Position numbers and translations under genes: made by a program. This document shows, piece after piece, positions 7,983 through 16,505 of a stretch of 64,000 nucleotides of DNA (positions are counted from its first letter, which is position 1; each line of letters begins with the position of its first letter). The notes under the pieces were generated by a model. It was not told the origin of the DNA and made no database searches. It saw only the letters and a program-made list of their open reading frames with translations. Where the stretch lies: NCBI RefSeq assembly GCF_005845215.1, contig NZ_SPHO01000006.1:186001-250000 (forward strand), read 5' to 3'. The DNA is from Clostridium sp. 1001271st1 H5. GTDB lineage: Bacteria > Bacillota > Clostridia > Lachnospirales > Lachnospiraceae.

Positions 7983-8312
7983 TTATTCTGTTGTTTTGGG
8001 TGGTTTTGTCCGTTTCCATATCTCTGTCACTCGTTCCCATCCGTCTAATGCCACCAATGCTACGATAAAGGCTGCAATCATACAAGCAAATACGGTATAC
8101 CAGACAATAGGGTGGTGAAGCCACGCCATCAGTGCGATAAAGACAGCTGGGCAAAGTATCAAAGATAACACAATGACTACCGCCTGTGTAGGTAGCTTGT
8201 CCAGTCCTGGCCAGGATTTAATGACCTGTGTGATGGCTGACACTAGGAATGCCATTAGCCCAATGGCAATCAATAGATACGATACGTACTGCATTATTGT
8301 ACTTACATCCAT
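7983..8312 (-). CDS. Phage holin
   Basis: 109 residues from ATG 8312 (AAGGAGG upstream) with three hydrophobic segments (about residues 10-33, 48-66 and 70-90) and a charged C-terminus (WERVTEIWKRTKPPK). Size, topology and position two genes before the endolysin indicate a holin that would make the lysis pore. The family could not be named. Confidence 0.75.
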   Translation of the reverse strand: MDVSTIMQYVSYLLIAIGLMAFLVSAITQVIKSWPGLDKLPTQAVVIVLSLILCPAVFIALMAWLHHPIVWYTVFACMIAAFIVALVALDGWERVTEIWKRTKPPKTTE

Positions 8313-8351
8313 ACTTTTTCCTCCTTGATTTGCATATTTATCTATAATAAA

Positions 8352-8375
8352 AGGCCCTTGCGGGCCTGAATTTTT
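8352..8375. terminator. Bidirectional intrinsic terminator
   Basis: AGGCCC-TTGC-GGGCCT hairpin with GAATTTTT on one side and TTTTATTATA on the other. It separates the fibre region from the holin gene. Confidence 0.7.
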
Positions 8376-8380
8376 CGTAA

Positions 8381-9017
8381 TTAATGTGTATAATACCAAG
8401 ATTACAGATTTTGATAGCCGAATACATATTGACGATACCACTACCATTGCAAATCTTAGCGCTCAGATAAAGACAGGATTCCAGTGTGTCTATCTGAAAA
8501 GCGCTAATTTAAAGCCCAACTATGGGCATGGTGTGATTTTAGAGCTAAATAATGCATCGGGACTATATGCGATAAGAATAATATCCTGGGATGATGATAC
8601 ACCCAATATAGGAATGTATTATGGCATTAAACTGAGTCCCTCCACGTTAATCAAGGATGTAAGTTACTTTAGCCTACAAGTCAATCGTTAGTTTATCCTT
8701 GGTATTTGGTCAGATATGCAATTTTCCCAACTATTGAAACCAAATGTTTTTCCAAACACCACCACTTTTAATTTTGTAATAAGGTTTTTCGGTACTATCT
8801 GACCTATAGGCAACGATTCGTATAGTATTGTCAGATATTTTCAGCACAAGGCCAATGTACACATTAATCGTTGGGAGATAAGGGCTAGACGGTCCTGCAG
8901 AAAAATTATACATTCCATCCATAAGAGCATCGCAAGTGGCTGTTATATCTTCCTGCTCAATGTTGATATTTTTTGCTTTATTGAACAGTACCTCATAATT
9001 GGTATTGAGCACATTAA
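8381..9017. repeat. Candidate invertible tail-fibre segment bounded by inverted repeats
   Basis: TTAATGTG-TAT-AATACCAA at 8381..8399 on the plus strand is repeated in inverse orientation at 8999..9017 as TTAATGTG-CTC-AATACCAA, 16 of 19 bases identical. The two repeats encode the same stretch of fibre (INVYNTK against LNVLNTN). Everything between them is one fibre tip on each strand, pointing towards each other, the arrangement of an invertible segment such as the Mu G segment. No invertase gene is visible in the prophage. Confidence 0.6.
8386..8691 (+). CDS. Silent alternative tail-fibre tip
   Basis: About 100 codons read opposite to every neighbouring phage gene. The frame is open upstream of the GTG and has no ribosome binding site, so it looks like a gene end without a beginning. 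The product (GVILELNNASGLYAIRIISW near the middle) has the same layout as the end of the expressed fibre (INVYIGLVLKISDNTIRIVA), with little identity. Inversion of the segment would attach it in frame to the fibre N-terminus. It could also be a dead remnant. Confidence 0.55.
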   Translation: MYNTKITDFDSRIHIDDTTTIANLSAQIKTGFQCVYLKSANLKPNYGHGVILELNNASGLYAIRIISWDDDTPNIGMYYGIKLSPSTLIKDVSYFSLQVNR

Positions 9018-9750
9018 GCTGTTCCTTTAGCAGCTTTCCCATCGGCCCCGATAGCACTGTTTCCTCATCCGTAGACAAAAAATCATTTACTATCTTACTC
9101 TTAAGGACATACGTTCCCAGCCGTTCCATTAAAACGGTGTTCGTTACAAACTCGGTCAGCAGCTTATTTGTAAGGGCGTCTATCAGACCCTGGCCGGTGG
9201 TCTCTGCACCCGCTTCTCCTCCAAGTATCCCATGAGTATCTATCGCTTTTAGATTAGCAGCCGTAAAAGTATCCCTGGTGATGATACTTCCCGGTGTCAC
9301 CGCCGCTATCACATTGCTCACGCTGCCAACCAGTACATACAGAGTGAACTCCGCGAACTTCGACCGGTTCGTGGACCCATTGGCATAGATATAGGTTGGA
9401 TCCGTTGAGATATCCATGTACCCGTACAGTATCTCCCCTTCATCCGGATCCTCCGCAAATACCCCCACCTCTGTGACCAGAAATCCTTCCGTTACGTTGT
9501 CGCTGCTCACCTGTACTGTAATATAGGCCATGTCATCCTGTACCCCGTAATCCGCTATCTCCGCATCTATTTTATAAGCATTCAGGCCAATCATGGATTC
9601 CGGCGAATATCCCTCCGGCGGTTTACCGGTCCCTACGGCAGCCCGTGTGAACTGCAGACTTCCCTGGGATGCCGCCAGCTTTGTTAGCAACCTAAATCCC
9701 TTACTGACAACAAACGTTCCTGTTGCCTGAATTGCATGTTCATTTGCCAT
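8731..9750 (-). CDS. Phage tail fibre / tail-collar protein
   Basis: 339 residues from ATG 9750 (GGAGGG upstream). The N-terminal 150 residues (GFRLLTKLAASQGSLQFTRA, MAYITVQVSSDNVTEGFLV) are the phage tail-collar domain that attaches fibres to the baseplate; the end after about residue 245 is the receptor-binding tip. It follows the baseplate genes directly. The tip can apparently be exchanged with the inverted copy beside it. Adhesion to the host surface is inferred from position and family. Confidence 0.85.
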   Translation of the reverse strand: MANEHAIQATGTFVVSKGFRLLTKLAASQGSLQFTRAAVGTGKPPEGYSPESMIGLNAYKIDAEIADYGVQDDMAYITVQVSSDNVTEGFLVTEVGVFAEDPDEGEILYGYMDISTDPTYIYANGSTNRSKFAEFTLYVLVGSVSNVIAAVTPGSIITRDTFTAANLKAIDTHGILGGEAGAETTGQGLIDALTNKLLTEFVTNTVLMERLGTYVLKSKIVNDFLSTDEETVLSGPMGKLLKEQLNVLNTNYEVLFNKAKNINIEQEDITATCDALMDGMYNFSAGPSSPYLPTINVYIGLVLKISDNTIRIVAYRSDSTEKPYYKIKSGGVWKNIWFQ

Positions 9751-9751
9751 C

Positions 9752-10264
9752 TTATCTTCCCTCCGGATATACAATCATTTTTGTATGTATGTACACATTT
9801 CCCTGTACCCTGACATGGGCCTTCCCTTCCCGGTGCCCATTCGTTTCCTGTGGCCGTCCTATGTATCTTACATAGGTTCCCAGCGTGGTGCCCGCATACA
9901 GCTTTCTTTTCCCTGCATAACGCTGCAGATATTCATGCACCGCTTTCAGATGGGCTGGGATATACTTCATGATGCGCTCCTCCTGTTCCAGGACTGGCTC
10001 CCTGGCATCAAAATAGTAACGGATAGTCAGGGTCAGATGCTCCGCATCCTCCAGTATCTCGCAGTCCCATCCGGTTATCTGTTTTATCTTGGCCTTCAGG
10101 TTTGGGATGTTCATGACTTCCTCATTTAACAGTATCATCCTCTCCCGCAGCCACTCCGCCACTTCCAAGATCACACCCAGATACGCCTGCTCCGCCTGGA
10201 GCAGGTCCTCCATCTGAGGAATCCGTATCTTAATTCCCGGAAGCATTTTTTCATCCAGAAGCAT
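9752..10264 (-). CDS. Baseplate-associated tail protein (YmfQ/DUF2313-like)
   Basis: 170 residues, no signal peptide. Position between the baseplate J protein and the fibre gene is that of Mu gp48/YmfQ-type proteins, which link baseplate wedge and fibres; sequence similarity is modest. ATG at 10264 overlaps the end of the J gene and has AAAGGA upstream. The stop codon lies one base before the fibre start. Confidence 0.6.
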   Translation of the reverse strand: MLLDEKMLPGIKIRIPQMEDLLQAEQAYLGVILEVAEWLRERMILLNEEVMNIPNLKAKIKQITGWDCEILEDAEHLTLTIRYYFDAREPVLEQEERIMKYIPAHLKAVHEYLQRYAGKRKLYAGTTLGTYVRYIGRPQETNGHREGKAHVRVQGNVYIHTKMIVYPEGR

Positions 10265-10967
10265 TTAATGTCAGTCCTTTCAATGTGAAAAATTGGTCAT
10301 AGTCCGCTGTCATGGACTCTCCCCCTTCATTCACGGTATATTCCACTATCTCCTTCACGCCAGGCGTCCCGCCTATGAGCATCCCAATACGATAGTAATT
10401 CAATACCGTTTCTTTCTTTCCCTCCAGGGCAACTTCCGCCAGGTAAGATTTTACCTCCTTGCCGGCCTGGGCGCGGACACTTTCCATATCCGCCCCTTCC
10501 TGCAGCTCGATGATGCCGTTAATAGTCACTTCCACTGCCTCAGCTGCACGGATGACCGGCTGCGCTCCCACCGGCCTCTGGGTCTCAATGTAGGCCCGGA
10601 CCAGCTCCACCACATCTGGTGTAGGTGCTCCGGCCTCTGGCGTGAGCAGGGCCACGTGTACAATTCCAGACCCATCTCTAACTCCATGAACTCGCGCGCT
10701 GCCGATAACCCGTTTCCCTTCTGCGTTTTCTACCTGCCTGGCCCAGAACGCATAGTGATTTTCATTTCCGGATGTGATGACCTCGTCAATCCGCAGGTCA
10801 ATCTCATCCCACAGGGGTTTAATCAGCATGCTGTTGTACCGGGCCAGCTCCTCAGACACGGCCTGCATGTTATCCATGGAGAAACTCCCTTCAATCCGGG
10901 TGTCCTCATTTTTCAGCCCAGCCTTCAGCCTGGCCAGGATGTCCGATGCGCTCCATTCCAGCTCCAT
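10251..10967 (-). CDS. Baseplate J-like protein
   Basis: 238 residues. The central part (ARVHGVRDGSGIVHVALLTP and PDVVELVRAYIETQRPVGAQ) is typical of baseplate J/gp47/XkdT proteins, which form the baseplate wedge of contractile tails. It is shorter than XkdT (about 350 residues), so an N-terminal part is reduced. Start and stop overlap the neighbouring genes. Confidence 0.8.
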   Translation of the reverse strand: MELEWSASDILARLKAGLKNEDTRIEGSFSMDNMQAVSEELARYNSMLIKPLWDEIDLRIDEVITSGNENHYAFWARQVENAEGKRVIGSARVHGVRDGSGIVHVALLTPEAGAPTPDVVELVRAYIETQRPVGAQPVIRAAEAVEVTINGIIELQEGADMESVRAQAGKEVKSYLAEVALEGKKETVLNYYRIGMLIGGTPGVKEIVEYTVNEGGESMTADYDQFFTLKGLTLNASG

Positions 10968-11413
10968 TACCTCACCGCCTTTATATCATGTTGTATGGTT
11001 TCTTCACCGTACACGCTTCTGCAGCGGAATGACTCCTTGATTCCATCCTTTTGCAGCACGAAATCGAATTCCGATAGCTCCTCTATATAAGGGTTGCACA
11101 TCAGTGCTTCCGTTGTGTACCGTTCCAGCTCCATCTGGGTCACCTCATCGTTCATCGGTTGGCCTATCAGCTGCTCCTCTATCTCGCTCCCAAACGTAGT
11201 ATCATAGGCCGTATATCGGTACCTGGCTGTTTCCAACGCAAAATAAATCCAGATGCGCAGGGCCTCATTCCCCTGGACCAGATAGGTCCTGCCATCATCA
11301 TCCAGTTTCAGGCAGTGTTTCTCAAAATCATACGCATATTCCCGGAACAAGGGAAGTTTCTTGGACGCGGCTTCCTGGACTGTCTCAGTATTAATGAATG
11401 GAAATACTCCCAT
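10967..11413 (-). CDS. XkdS/DUF2634-like baseplate protein
   Basis: 148 residues from ATG 11413 (GGGAGG upstream). YDFEKHCLKLDDDGRTYLVQ and EALRIWIYFALETARYRYTA are characteristic of the DUF2634/XkdS family, a gp25-like wedge or lysozyme-like baseplate component. It lies between the DUF2577 and baseplate J genes, as in PBSX. Confidence 0.75.
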   Translation of the reverse strand: MGVFPFINTETVQEAASKKLPLFREYAYDFEKHCLKLDDDGRTYLVQGNEALRIWIYFALETARYRYTAYDTTFGSEIEEQLIGQPMNDEVTQMELERYTTEALMCNPYIEELSEFDFVLQKDGIKESFRCRSVYGEETIQHDIKAVR

Positions 11414-11414
11414 G

Positions 11415-11642
11415 TCACACCTCCCTGCAGATAACATAAAAGGAGCTTCCTATCTGGGCCGCCAGCACGGTATCTCCGGCCGTTGCGTCACACTGTGGGT
11501 TTCCATGAACATTATGTGAGAACAGTTCCCCACCAATCCGGATGGCAGATGGCGACACATATTCCGCCAGGATGAGGGGACTGCTTCCGCCTGCCCCTTG
11601 CTCCTTAATACGCCTTGCCAGCTTTGCTGTATATCCTCCCAT
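11415..11642 (-). CDS. XkdR/DUF2577-like tail protein
   Basis: 75 residues from ATG 11642 (GAGGAGG upstream): SSPLILAEYVSPSAIRIGGE and DTVLAAQIGSSFYVICREV form a small beta-rich domain of the DUF2577 type. It occupies the xkdR position of the PBSX tail order. Probably part of the baseplate hub region. Confidence 0.7.
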   Translation of the reverse strand: MGGYTAKLARRIKEQGAGGSSPLILAEYVSPSAIRIGGELFSHNVHGNPQCDATAGDTVLAAQIGSSFYVICREV

Positions 11643-11643
11643 A

Positions 11644-12633
11644 TCATCCTCCTCGCTTCTGTTTCTTGTCCTCGGATGGCTTATCAATCTCAACCTCATC
11701 CATCAGGTTCTGGAATGCAAGGGTCAGGCTCATCGTAGATTCCCCATTGGAATATTTGTGGCTGTCACTCTCAATAAAGAACTGGCCAATCAGCCCGGTT
11801 TCTTCCTCCTGTACCAGCAATGCATATCCGGCCATCGCCCGTGTGTCATCCGGGATGCCCGTGACCGTAGCGGATGGATCACTTCCATGAAGCAGATTCT
11901 TAGCTTCCGCCGCTGCGTCCTTTCCCTCTTCCTGTTCCAGGACTTTCTGGATGGTTCCATAGGCCGCCTGGCTTTCTGTATCCTCCACGATCCCCACTAC
12001 GGTACCCTTTTGATTGGTGATTAAAACCTTGTTGACAAGGTTTTGAAGGGTGGTCTTGTAAGTAGCATCTGACAAGTTGGAATCTCCGGTCAGTATCACT
12101 CCGCTGTCCTGGCCTTTTTCAATGACGGATACCCGGTTAACCTCCGTCATCATCAGCTGATATTTCTTACCATTCTTCCGGGCGGCTGCCGTATAGGATG
12201 ATTGTATGACCTGATATCCGGTCTTTTTTACACATGGATTCGTGATTGTAATACCCGTGGCTGCCATAGTTCCGGCCGTGATTCCAAGTGCCCCGCATAC
12301 ATCCCTTGCAATGTCCTCCGGAGCCCCGTTATAATCCTTCGTCAATTCGGATCCTGTTAAATAGAATATCAGGTCATAAGCCAGATACCGGACCAGGTTG
12401 CTTCCTGCCATCTTTTCAATATCAAAGATAATTCCGCCAAATAAGAAGGTTCCCGTGTCCGTCTGAAGGAGTACCTGGTCTCCCTCGTTAATGGTCACAT
12501 TTGGGAAGTTTGGGTCCTGCGTGTTCTTGGCAATGGTAAATTCCAGTTTCCTGGCTATCTGTCCACTGTCCCCGCTCCAGGTTATGGTTTCCACCAATTC
12601 ACTCAGATCCTTATCGCCCACCAGGATATTCAA
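11644..12633 (-). CDS. XkdQ / late control D-like baseplate hub
   Basis: 329 residues. The frame has a strong AAGGAG site before a TTG at 12633 (product LNILVGDKDLSELVETITW), taken as the start; an upstream in-frame ATG lies inside the preceding gene. LEFTIAKNTQDPNFPNVTI and GDQVLLQTDTGTFLFGGIIF match XkdQ/gpD-type hub proteins that sit at the tip of the tail tube. The end is Lys-rich. Overlapping spacing shows one operon. Confidence 0.75.
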   Translation of the reverse strand: MNILVGDKDLSELVETITWSGDSGQIARKLEFTIAKNTQDPNFPNVTINEGDQVLLQTDTGTFLFGGIIFDIEKMAGSNLVRYLAYDLIFYLTGSELTKDYNGAPEDIARDVCGALGITAGTMAATGITITNPCVKKTGYQVIQSSYTAAARKNGKKYQLMMTEVNRVSVIEKGQDSGVILTGDSNLSDATYKTTLQNLVNKVLITNQKGTVVGIVEDTESQAAYGTIQKVLEQEEGKDAAAEAKNLLHGSDPSATVTGIPDDTRAMAGYALLVQEEETGLIGQFFIESDSHKYSNGESTMSLTLAFQNLMDEVEIDKPSEDKKQKRGG

Positions 12634-12652
12634 CTTTCGTTCTCCTTTCCGA

Positions 12653-13312
12653 TTACGGGATTGCCAGGACCGTCCCCGGATAAATCCACCAGCCGTTGTT
12701 ACTGCTGCTTTTTCCATGCTGCTTGGCGGCTGCTTCAATCACGGCACTGTTGGCCGCATATATCCGGGAGCTTTGGGCCCCGTTCCCGTATGCTTTTTTT
12801 GCGATCCCCCAAAGGGTATCCCCGCTTCCCACCCTATGGGTCTTAGCCGGGACTGCCTCGTCCGGGCGTTGTTTCAAGCCGTTGTCGCGCACCTGCAGCG
12901 GGATGGACACGGTCGGCACGGTCAGGTTCCGATACTCCGACAGCTCCAGCGTATAATACATATCCCCGCTGCCTTCCTTTACCTTAAAGCTGCATTTGTC
13001 AATCAGCATAGCCAGGTTGACTCCCATGTCCGTAATGATCAGGCGCTTTGTTTCCTTGTTCTCTTTCCAGTTCTCAATCTTAGCCCTGTATTTCTTAGGG
13101 GGCATATCAGCATAGCGGTAAAAAGGGGATTCCCGGCTAGGGAAAAAGGAGGAGATTGTCGCTGTGGCGACATCCCGGTTCCCCTTTAAATTGACCGTCC
13201 CCATGTTAAGGAGGGTCAGACGCTTATTAAGCTGCGGCGTGATGACTTCCAGCTCTACCGGGTTAACCGGCAGGACAATGTCTCCCAGCTTGATTTTCCT
13301 CGTTTTTCCCAT
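12653..13312 (-). CDS. XkdP-like LysM tail protein
   Basis: 219 residues. The C-terminal part holds a LysM domain (HRVGSGDTLWGIAKKAYGNG, then WWIYPGTVLAIP); the N-terminal part is the XkdP/phage tail domain. These proteins bind between tape measure and hub and may contact peptidoglycan. The place between tape measure and XkdQ-like genes agrees with PBSX. Confidence 0.85.
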   Translation of the reverse strand: MGKTRKIKLGDIVLPVNPVELEVITPQLNKRLTLLNMGTVNLKGNRDVATATISSFFPSRESPFYRYADMPPKKYRAKIENWKENKETKRLIITDMGVNLAMLIDKCSFKVKEGSGDMYYTLELSEYRNLTVPTVSIPLQVRDNGLKQRPDEAVPAKTHRVGSGDTLWGIAKKAYGNGAQSSRIYAANSAVIEAAAKQHGKSSSNNGWWIYPGTVLAIP

Positions 13313-13329
13313 AAGCCTCTCCTTTCTGT

Positions 13330-15447
13330 TTATGCCGTATTGTCAAGTTCTTCTATGATTTTCTTTGCAGTGCGTTCGCTGATTTCCTCAATGTCATCCT
13401 CACTCCTTACATGGACTTCATCCGCTATCTTTTGGATTTGGATCGTGATGGTCTTTCCACCAGATGGCGTCACATCCCCTCCATCGGCTGGTTGTCTGGA
13501 AAGTTGGATTATATTACTGTCTCCCATAGCTGCCCAGGTAAAGCTTTCCTTGGAAGGCAGTATCCGCGTCCCCTTCGGAAGGTCAATCAGCTCAGGGCCC
13601 TTCTCACCCACCCAGGTGGGACCGCCTCTCCAGTTATTGTCTCCTCTGGCATTCTTCCCGGGACTGACGCCGCTTCCGGAGCTTCCGCTTCCGGTATCTC
13701 CTCCGCCGGTCACCAAATCCTTAACCTTGGACCAGGCCCCGGCCAGTAAGTCCGCGCCCTTTCCAATGGTGTCAAATATCGGCTCAAGATGGGACCACAC
13801 CCCGCTGATTGTATCCTGGATGCCGGGCCATACCTTCTGGACCACGCCAAATACCAGCTCAAAGGTGGTAATCAGGATGTCCATAACCGGGCTGATGATG
13901 CCCCAGGCAGTTTCCAGTACCTTAGCAATGGCTGGGCCTGCCGTTTCTATAACGGACTGGATGAAATCTGACCGTTCCGCTAAAAATTCCACCACGCCGC
14001 CTATCTTGTCCCCGATTTCCGACATGATGGTCGTGACAACCGGAGCTACTACGGAGATGGCTGAACCAATCCCGCCCGCCACAGCCCCTATGATAGAGGC
14101 CGCCTGTTGGATAACCGGCACCAGGCTCATGACCACGGGGCCGATACCCGTCATGGCCGTGGTAACAACCGGGGCTATCTGTCCAAATACCGTGGACATA
14201 CTCCCCAAGAAGCTGGATGCGATGGGCAGAGCCGTGGATACCACGCTGCTGATGATAGGAGCTATCTGAGTGAAGGCGGTCTTAGCCAGACCGATTCCCT
14301 TCCCAAGTCCCTGTCCGAATCCGGAGCTAAGTTTCTTTAAGACGGGCTGTGCCTCGTCCATTAGCCCAATCACCTCGGACAGGACCGGCTTTAACTGCTC
14401 CACCACACCAAGGCCGAAGTCCGCCGCGTTGCTCTTCATTTTGCCGGTGATCGTGGACATAAGCCCCGCTCCGGAACCGGCCAGCTTTCCGGCTGCTCCT
14501 CCAAAAAAGTCCTGAAGTTCACCGGATACGCCGGAAAATCCCTTCTTTTTGAACTCCTCCGCTGAAACCTTGAAGCCGAAGGATTTAAGCCGCTCCGTCT
14601 CCCCGACCTTTAAGTCTCCCAGGGCCTCGATGGCATCCATGATGGAGGCAGTCCCTCCACTGGCTGCTGCCATATCCTCCGCCAGCGTTACCAGGTTCAT
14701 GGCGTCCGTGGTGCTTCCACCGGCAAGTGAAATGGCCCTTGAACCAGCCTGGATGACTTCCCCGGTTTCAAAGGGAGTCGCATTGGCATTCTCCCTCAGC
14801 TGCTGAATGTAGGACTGAGACTGCGCCTTTACATCCGCTTGGGAAAGCTCTTTATTCGTGGCCCCAACGAAATGTTCAATGGAAATCTGCTGCTGTTCCA
14901 GCTGCATCCCCGCACTGACGGATGCGCCAAGGGCCGCTGTCCCGGCTGCCGCAGCAATCCCCACCGGTATCGCCACAGCCTTGGCTGCCTTGCCAATCCT
15001 TCCCACGATTCCCTTGATGGCCCCGCTGGCCTTGTCCACCACCTTAATGACGGGGGACGCCACCTTCCTTCCCAGACGGTCCAATGCACCGGCTGTCTTT
15101 TTTACCACCTTGAAAGCCGTATCCTTCGCCTTCAGCACGGCCGTTACAGGCCTCCCCACAGCCTTCAGGACAGTTCCAGCGCCCTTAATCACCTTTGTGG
15201 CTGTATCCTTTGCCTTGACTGCCACCGTGACCGGTTTGGTTTTCTTCGCTGCATCCGTGACACGTTTTAACGCTTTGGTCGCATCGCTTACATCGGCCTT
15301 TAGTTTTCTGGGTGTTCCCCATACGCTTTTCAGGGCGCTGGATGTCTTTTTTGTATCCTCACGGAGTTTTGACTGCTCGCTCCGTAGGTTCCTCAAGGTG
15401 GCGCTGGCGTTATCCTTGAGGCTGATGCTTCCTGTTACGCCTCCCAT
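13330..15447 (-). CDS. Tail tape measure protein
   Basis: 705 residues. Starts with a coiled coil and two KAKDTA repeats (VAVKAKDTATKVIKGAG, VLKAKDTAFKVVKKT), then tail-tape-measure domain with ALGDLKVGETERLKSFG, long Ala/Gly/Ile-rich hydrophobic stretches (about 410-560), and a Gly-rich end. Its length sets the tail length and it is ejected with DNA. The gene is preceded by the tail assembly chaperone with a frameshift, as in most long-tailed phages. Confidence 0.9.
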   Translation of the reverse strand: MGGVTGSISLKDNASATLRNLRSEQSKLREDTKKTSSALKSVWGTPRKLKADVSDATKALKRVTDAAKKTKPVTVAVKAKDTATKVIKGAGTVLKAVGRPVTAVLKAKDTAFKVVKKTAGALDRLGRKVASPVIKVVDKASGAIKGIVGRIGKAAKAVAIPVGIAAAAGTAALGASVSAGMQLEQQQISIEHFVGATNKELSQADVKAQSQSYIQQLRENANATPFETGEVIQAGSRAISLAGGSTTDAMNLVTLAEDMAAASGGTASIMDAIEALGDLKVGETERLKSFGFKVSAEEFKKKGFSGVSGELQDFFGGAAGKLAGSGAGLMSTITGKMKSNAADFGLGVVEQLKPVLSEVIGLMDEAQPVLKKLSSGFGQGLGKGIGLAKTAFTQIAPIISSVVSTALPIASSFLGSMSTVFGQIAPVVTTAMTGIGPVVMSLVPVIQQAASIIGAVAGGIGSAISVVAPVVTTIMSEIGDKIGGVVEFLAERSDFIQSVIETAGPAIAKVLETAWGIISPVMDILITTFELVFGVVQKVWPGIQDTISGVWSHLEPIFDTIGKGADLLAGAWSKVKDLVTGGGDTGSGSSGSGVSPGKNARGDNNWRGGPTWVGEKGPELIDLPKGTRILPSKESFTWAAMGDSNIIQLSRQPADGGDVTPSGGKTITIQIQKIADEVHVRSEDDIEEISERTAKKIIEELDNTA

Positions 15448-15450
15448 CGC

Positions 15451-15642
15451 CTACCTCCTTCTGGACAGTACCCTGCATAGTGCCTTAAAATATTCCTCCT
15501 CCCGCTTCTGTTCCAGCCGCATGGATGCGACAAAGAAAAGTTTCTGGGACAGTCCCATGGACAGGAGATATTCCGGGGTGAATCCCTTCTGGATGTAATG
15601 GCTTAAAAATTCCGCCTCTCCATCCAGTCGGATTAGTTTTTT
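15451..15642 (-). CDS. -1 frameshift extension of the tail assembly chaperone (G-T type)
   Basis: The chaperone gene ends CTA AAA AAC TAA, containing the canonical slippery heptamer A AAA AAC (15642..15636) immediately before its stop. A -1 slip there opens a second frame of exactly 61 codons ending with TAG at 15451..15453, six bases from the tape measure ATG. The extension begins LIRLDGEAEFLSHYIQKG and is charged. This is the layout of gpG/gpGT in lambda and of XkdN-type genes. It has no start or ribosome binding site of its own. Confidence 0.85.
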   Translation of the reverse strand, partial: KKLIRLDGEAEFLSHYIQKGFTPEYLLSMGLSQKLFFVASMRLEQKREEEYFKALCRVLSRRR

Positions 15643-16040
15643 AGGCTTTCCTCTATGACCTCAATCTTGTTCTTTCCACTTACACCGGACAGCTCCATGA
15701 TCTTTTCCGCCATCTGCCTAATCTCGTAAATCTCAAAAATGTCAACCACATCCGTGTATTCCTGGATGTTCCCGTCCTCCTTCATCTGCTTGGCAACCGC
15801 TTTTAAATCCGGCTCCACGGTGGCTATGTAGACGGAATATTTATCACCTGCGTAAGGGTCATCCGTATTATCAATCTCCGACACCTCCGCAATCTCCTGT
15901 TTTGAAAGGCCGCGGATCCGGATCCGTTCATCTATACTTGGCACCCGGACAAGGCAGGTGCGGTGTATCTTCTTTTCCTCCGCCCGTTTTTCTGCCTTTG
16001 CTAAAAAACGTTTAAAAATATCTTCTTTATTCTGTTCCAT
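15633..16040 (-). CDS. XkdN-like tail assembly chaperone
   Basis: 135 residues, acidic and helical (FKRFLAKAEKRAEEKKIHR near the start, LSGVSGKNKIEVIEE at the end). Members bind the tape measure during tail building and are then lost. A fraction of ribosomes is expected to shift at the A AAA AAC site at its end and make a longer form. It lies between the tail tube and tape measure genes. Confidence 0.85.
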   Translation of the reverse strand: MEQNKEDIFKRFLAKAEKRAEEKKIHRTCLVRVPSIDERIRIRGLSKQEIAEVSEIDNTDDPYAGDKYSVYIATVEPDLKAVAKQMKEDGNIQEYTDVVDIFEIYEIRQMAEKIMELSGVSGKNKIEVIEESLKN

Positions 16041-16057
16041 CTTCCGATTCCTCCGTC

Positions 16058-16495
16058 CTATTTGATTTCGTCTAAATTCTTCATGTCACTTGGAGTAAAG
16101 CCGAACTCCCACTCCTCCTGTACCTGTCCCCCTGTCTCCCAGCTGATGACCGGGATGGTGTTCCACCAGACATTATCCGTGCTCCAGCGTTCTATCTGGC
16201 CGTCCACGGCATCCGGGTCCTTCAGCTTTGCAATGATCTGGCAGCGGACATCCTGGCCTGCACTTAGCTTTTCCAAGACAGCCTTTGCCCTGGAATAAAC
16301 CTTCTTGATGGACAGGGTACCAGACCCCTTAAGCCCGGTCATCTTACTGTCCACGTTCATCCCCATCTGCACATCCTCGCGGTTGACCTCCACCTTCTGT
16401 TCAATCTTCTGAAGAACGAAGATTTTTTCACCGTCCACCCAGACCTCTCCCCAGCTTCCGGTCAGGGTCCGGTTCCCTCTCACGTTTCCTGCCAT
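16058..16495 (-). CDS. XkdM-like tail tube protein
   Basis: 145 residues (RNRTLTGSWGEVWVDGEKIF at the start; beta-rich; SDMKNLDEIK at the end), the usual size and pattern of XkdM/phage tail tube proteins. It forms the inner tube driven through the envelope when the sheath contracts. It follows the sheath gene, as in all contractile-tail modules. Confidence 0.85.
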   Translation of the reverse strand: MAGNVRGNRTLTGSWGEVWVDGEKIFVLQKIEQKVEVNREDVQMGMNVDSKMTGLKGSGTLSIKKVYSRAKAVLEKLSAGQDVRCQIIAKLKDPDAVDGQIERWSTDNVWWNTIPVISWETGGQVQEEWEFGFTPSDMKNLDEIK

Positions 16496-16505
16496 TGTCT
16501 CCTCC

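Noticed and set aside
8300..9800. Gin-type invertase gene near the fibre cassette
   Set aside because: No small serine recombinase is encoded in the prophage; the only serine recombinase in the window is the large one of the transposon, which acts on other sites.
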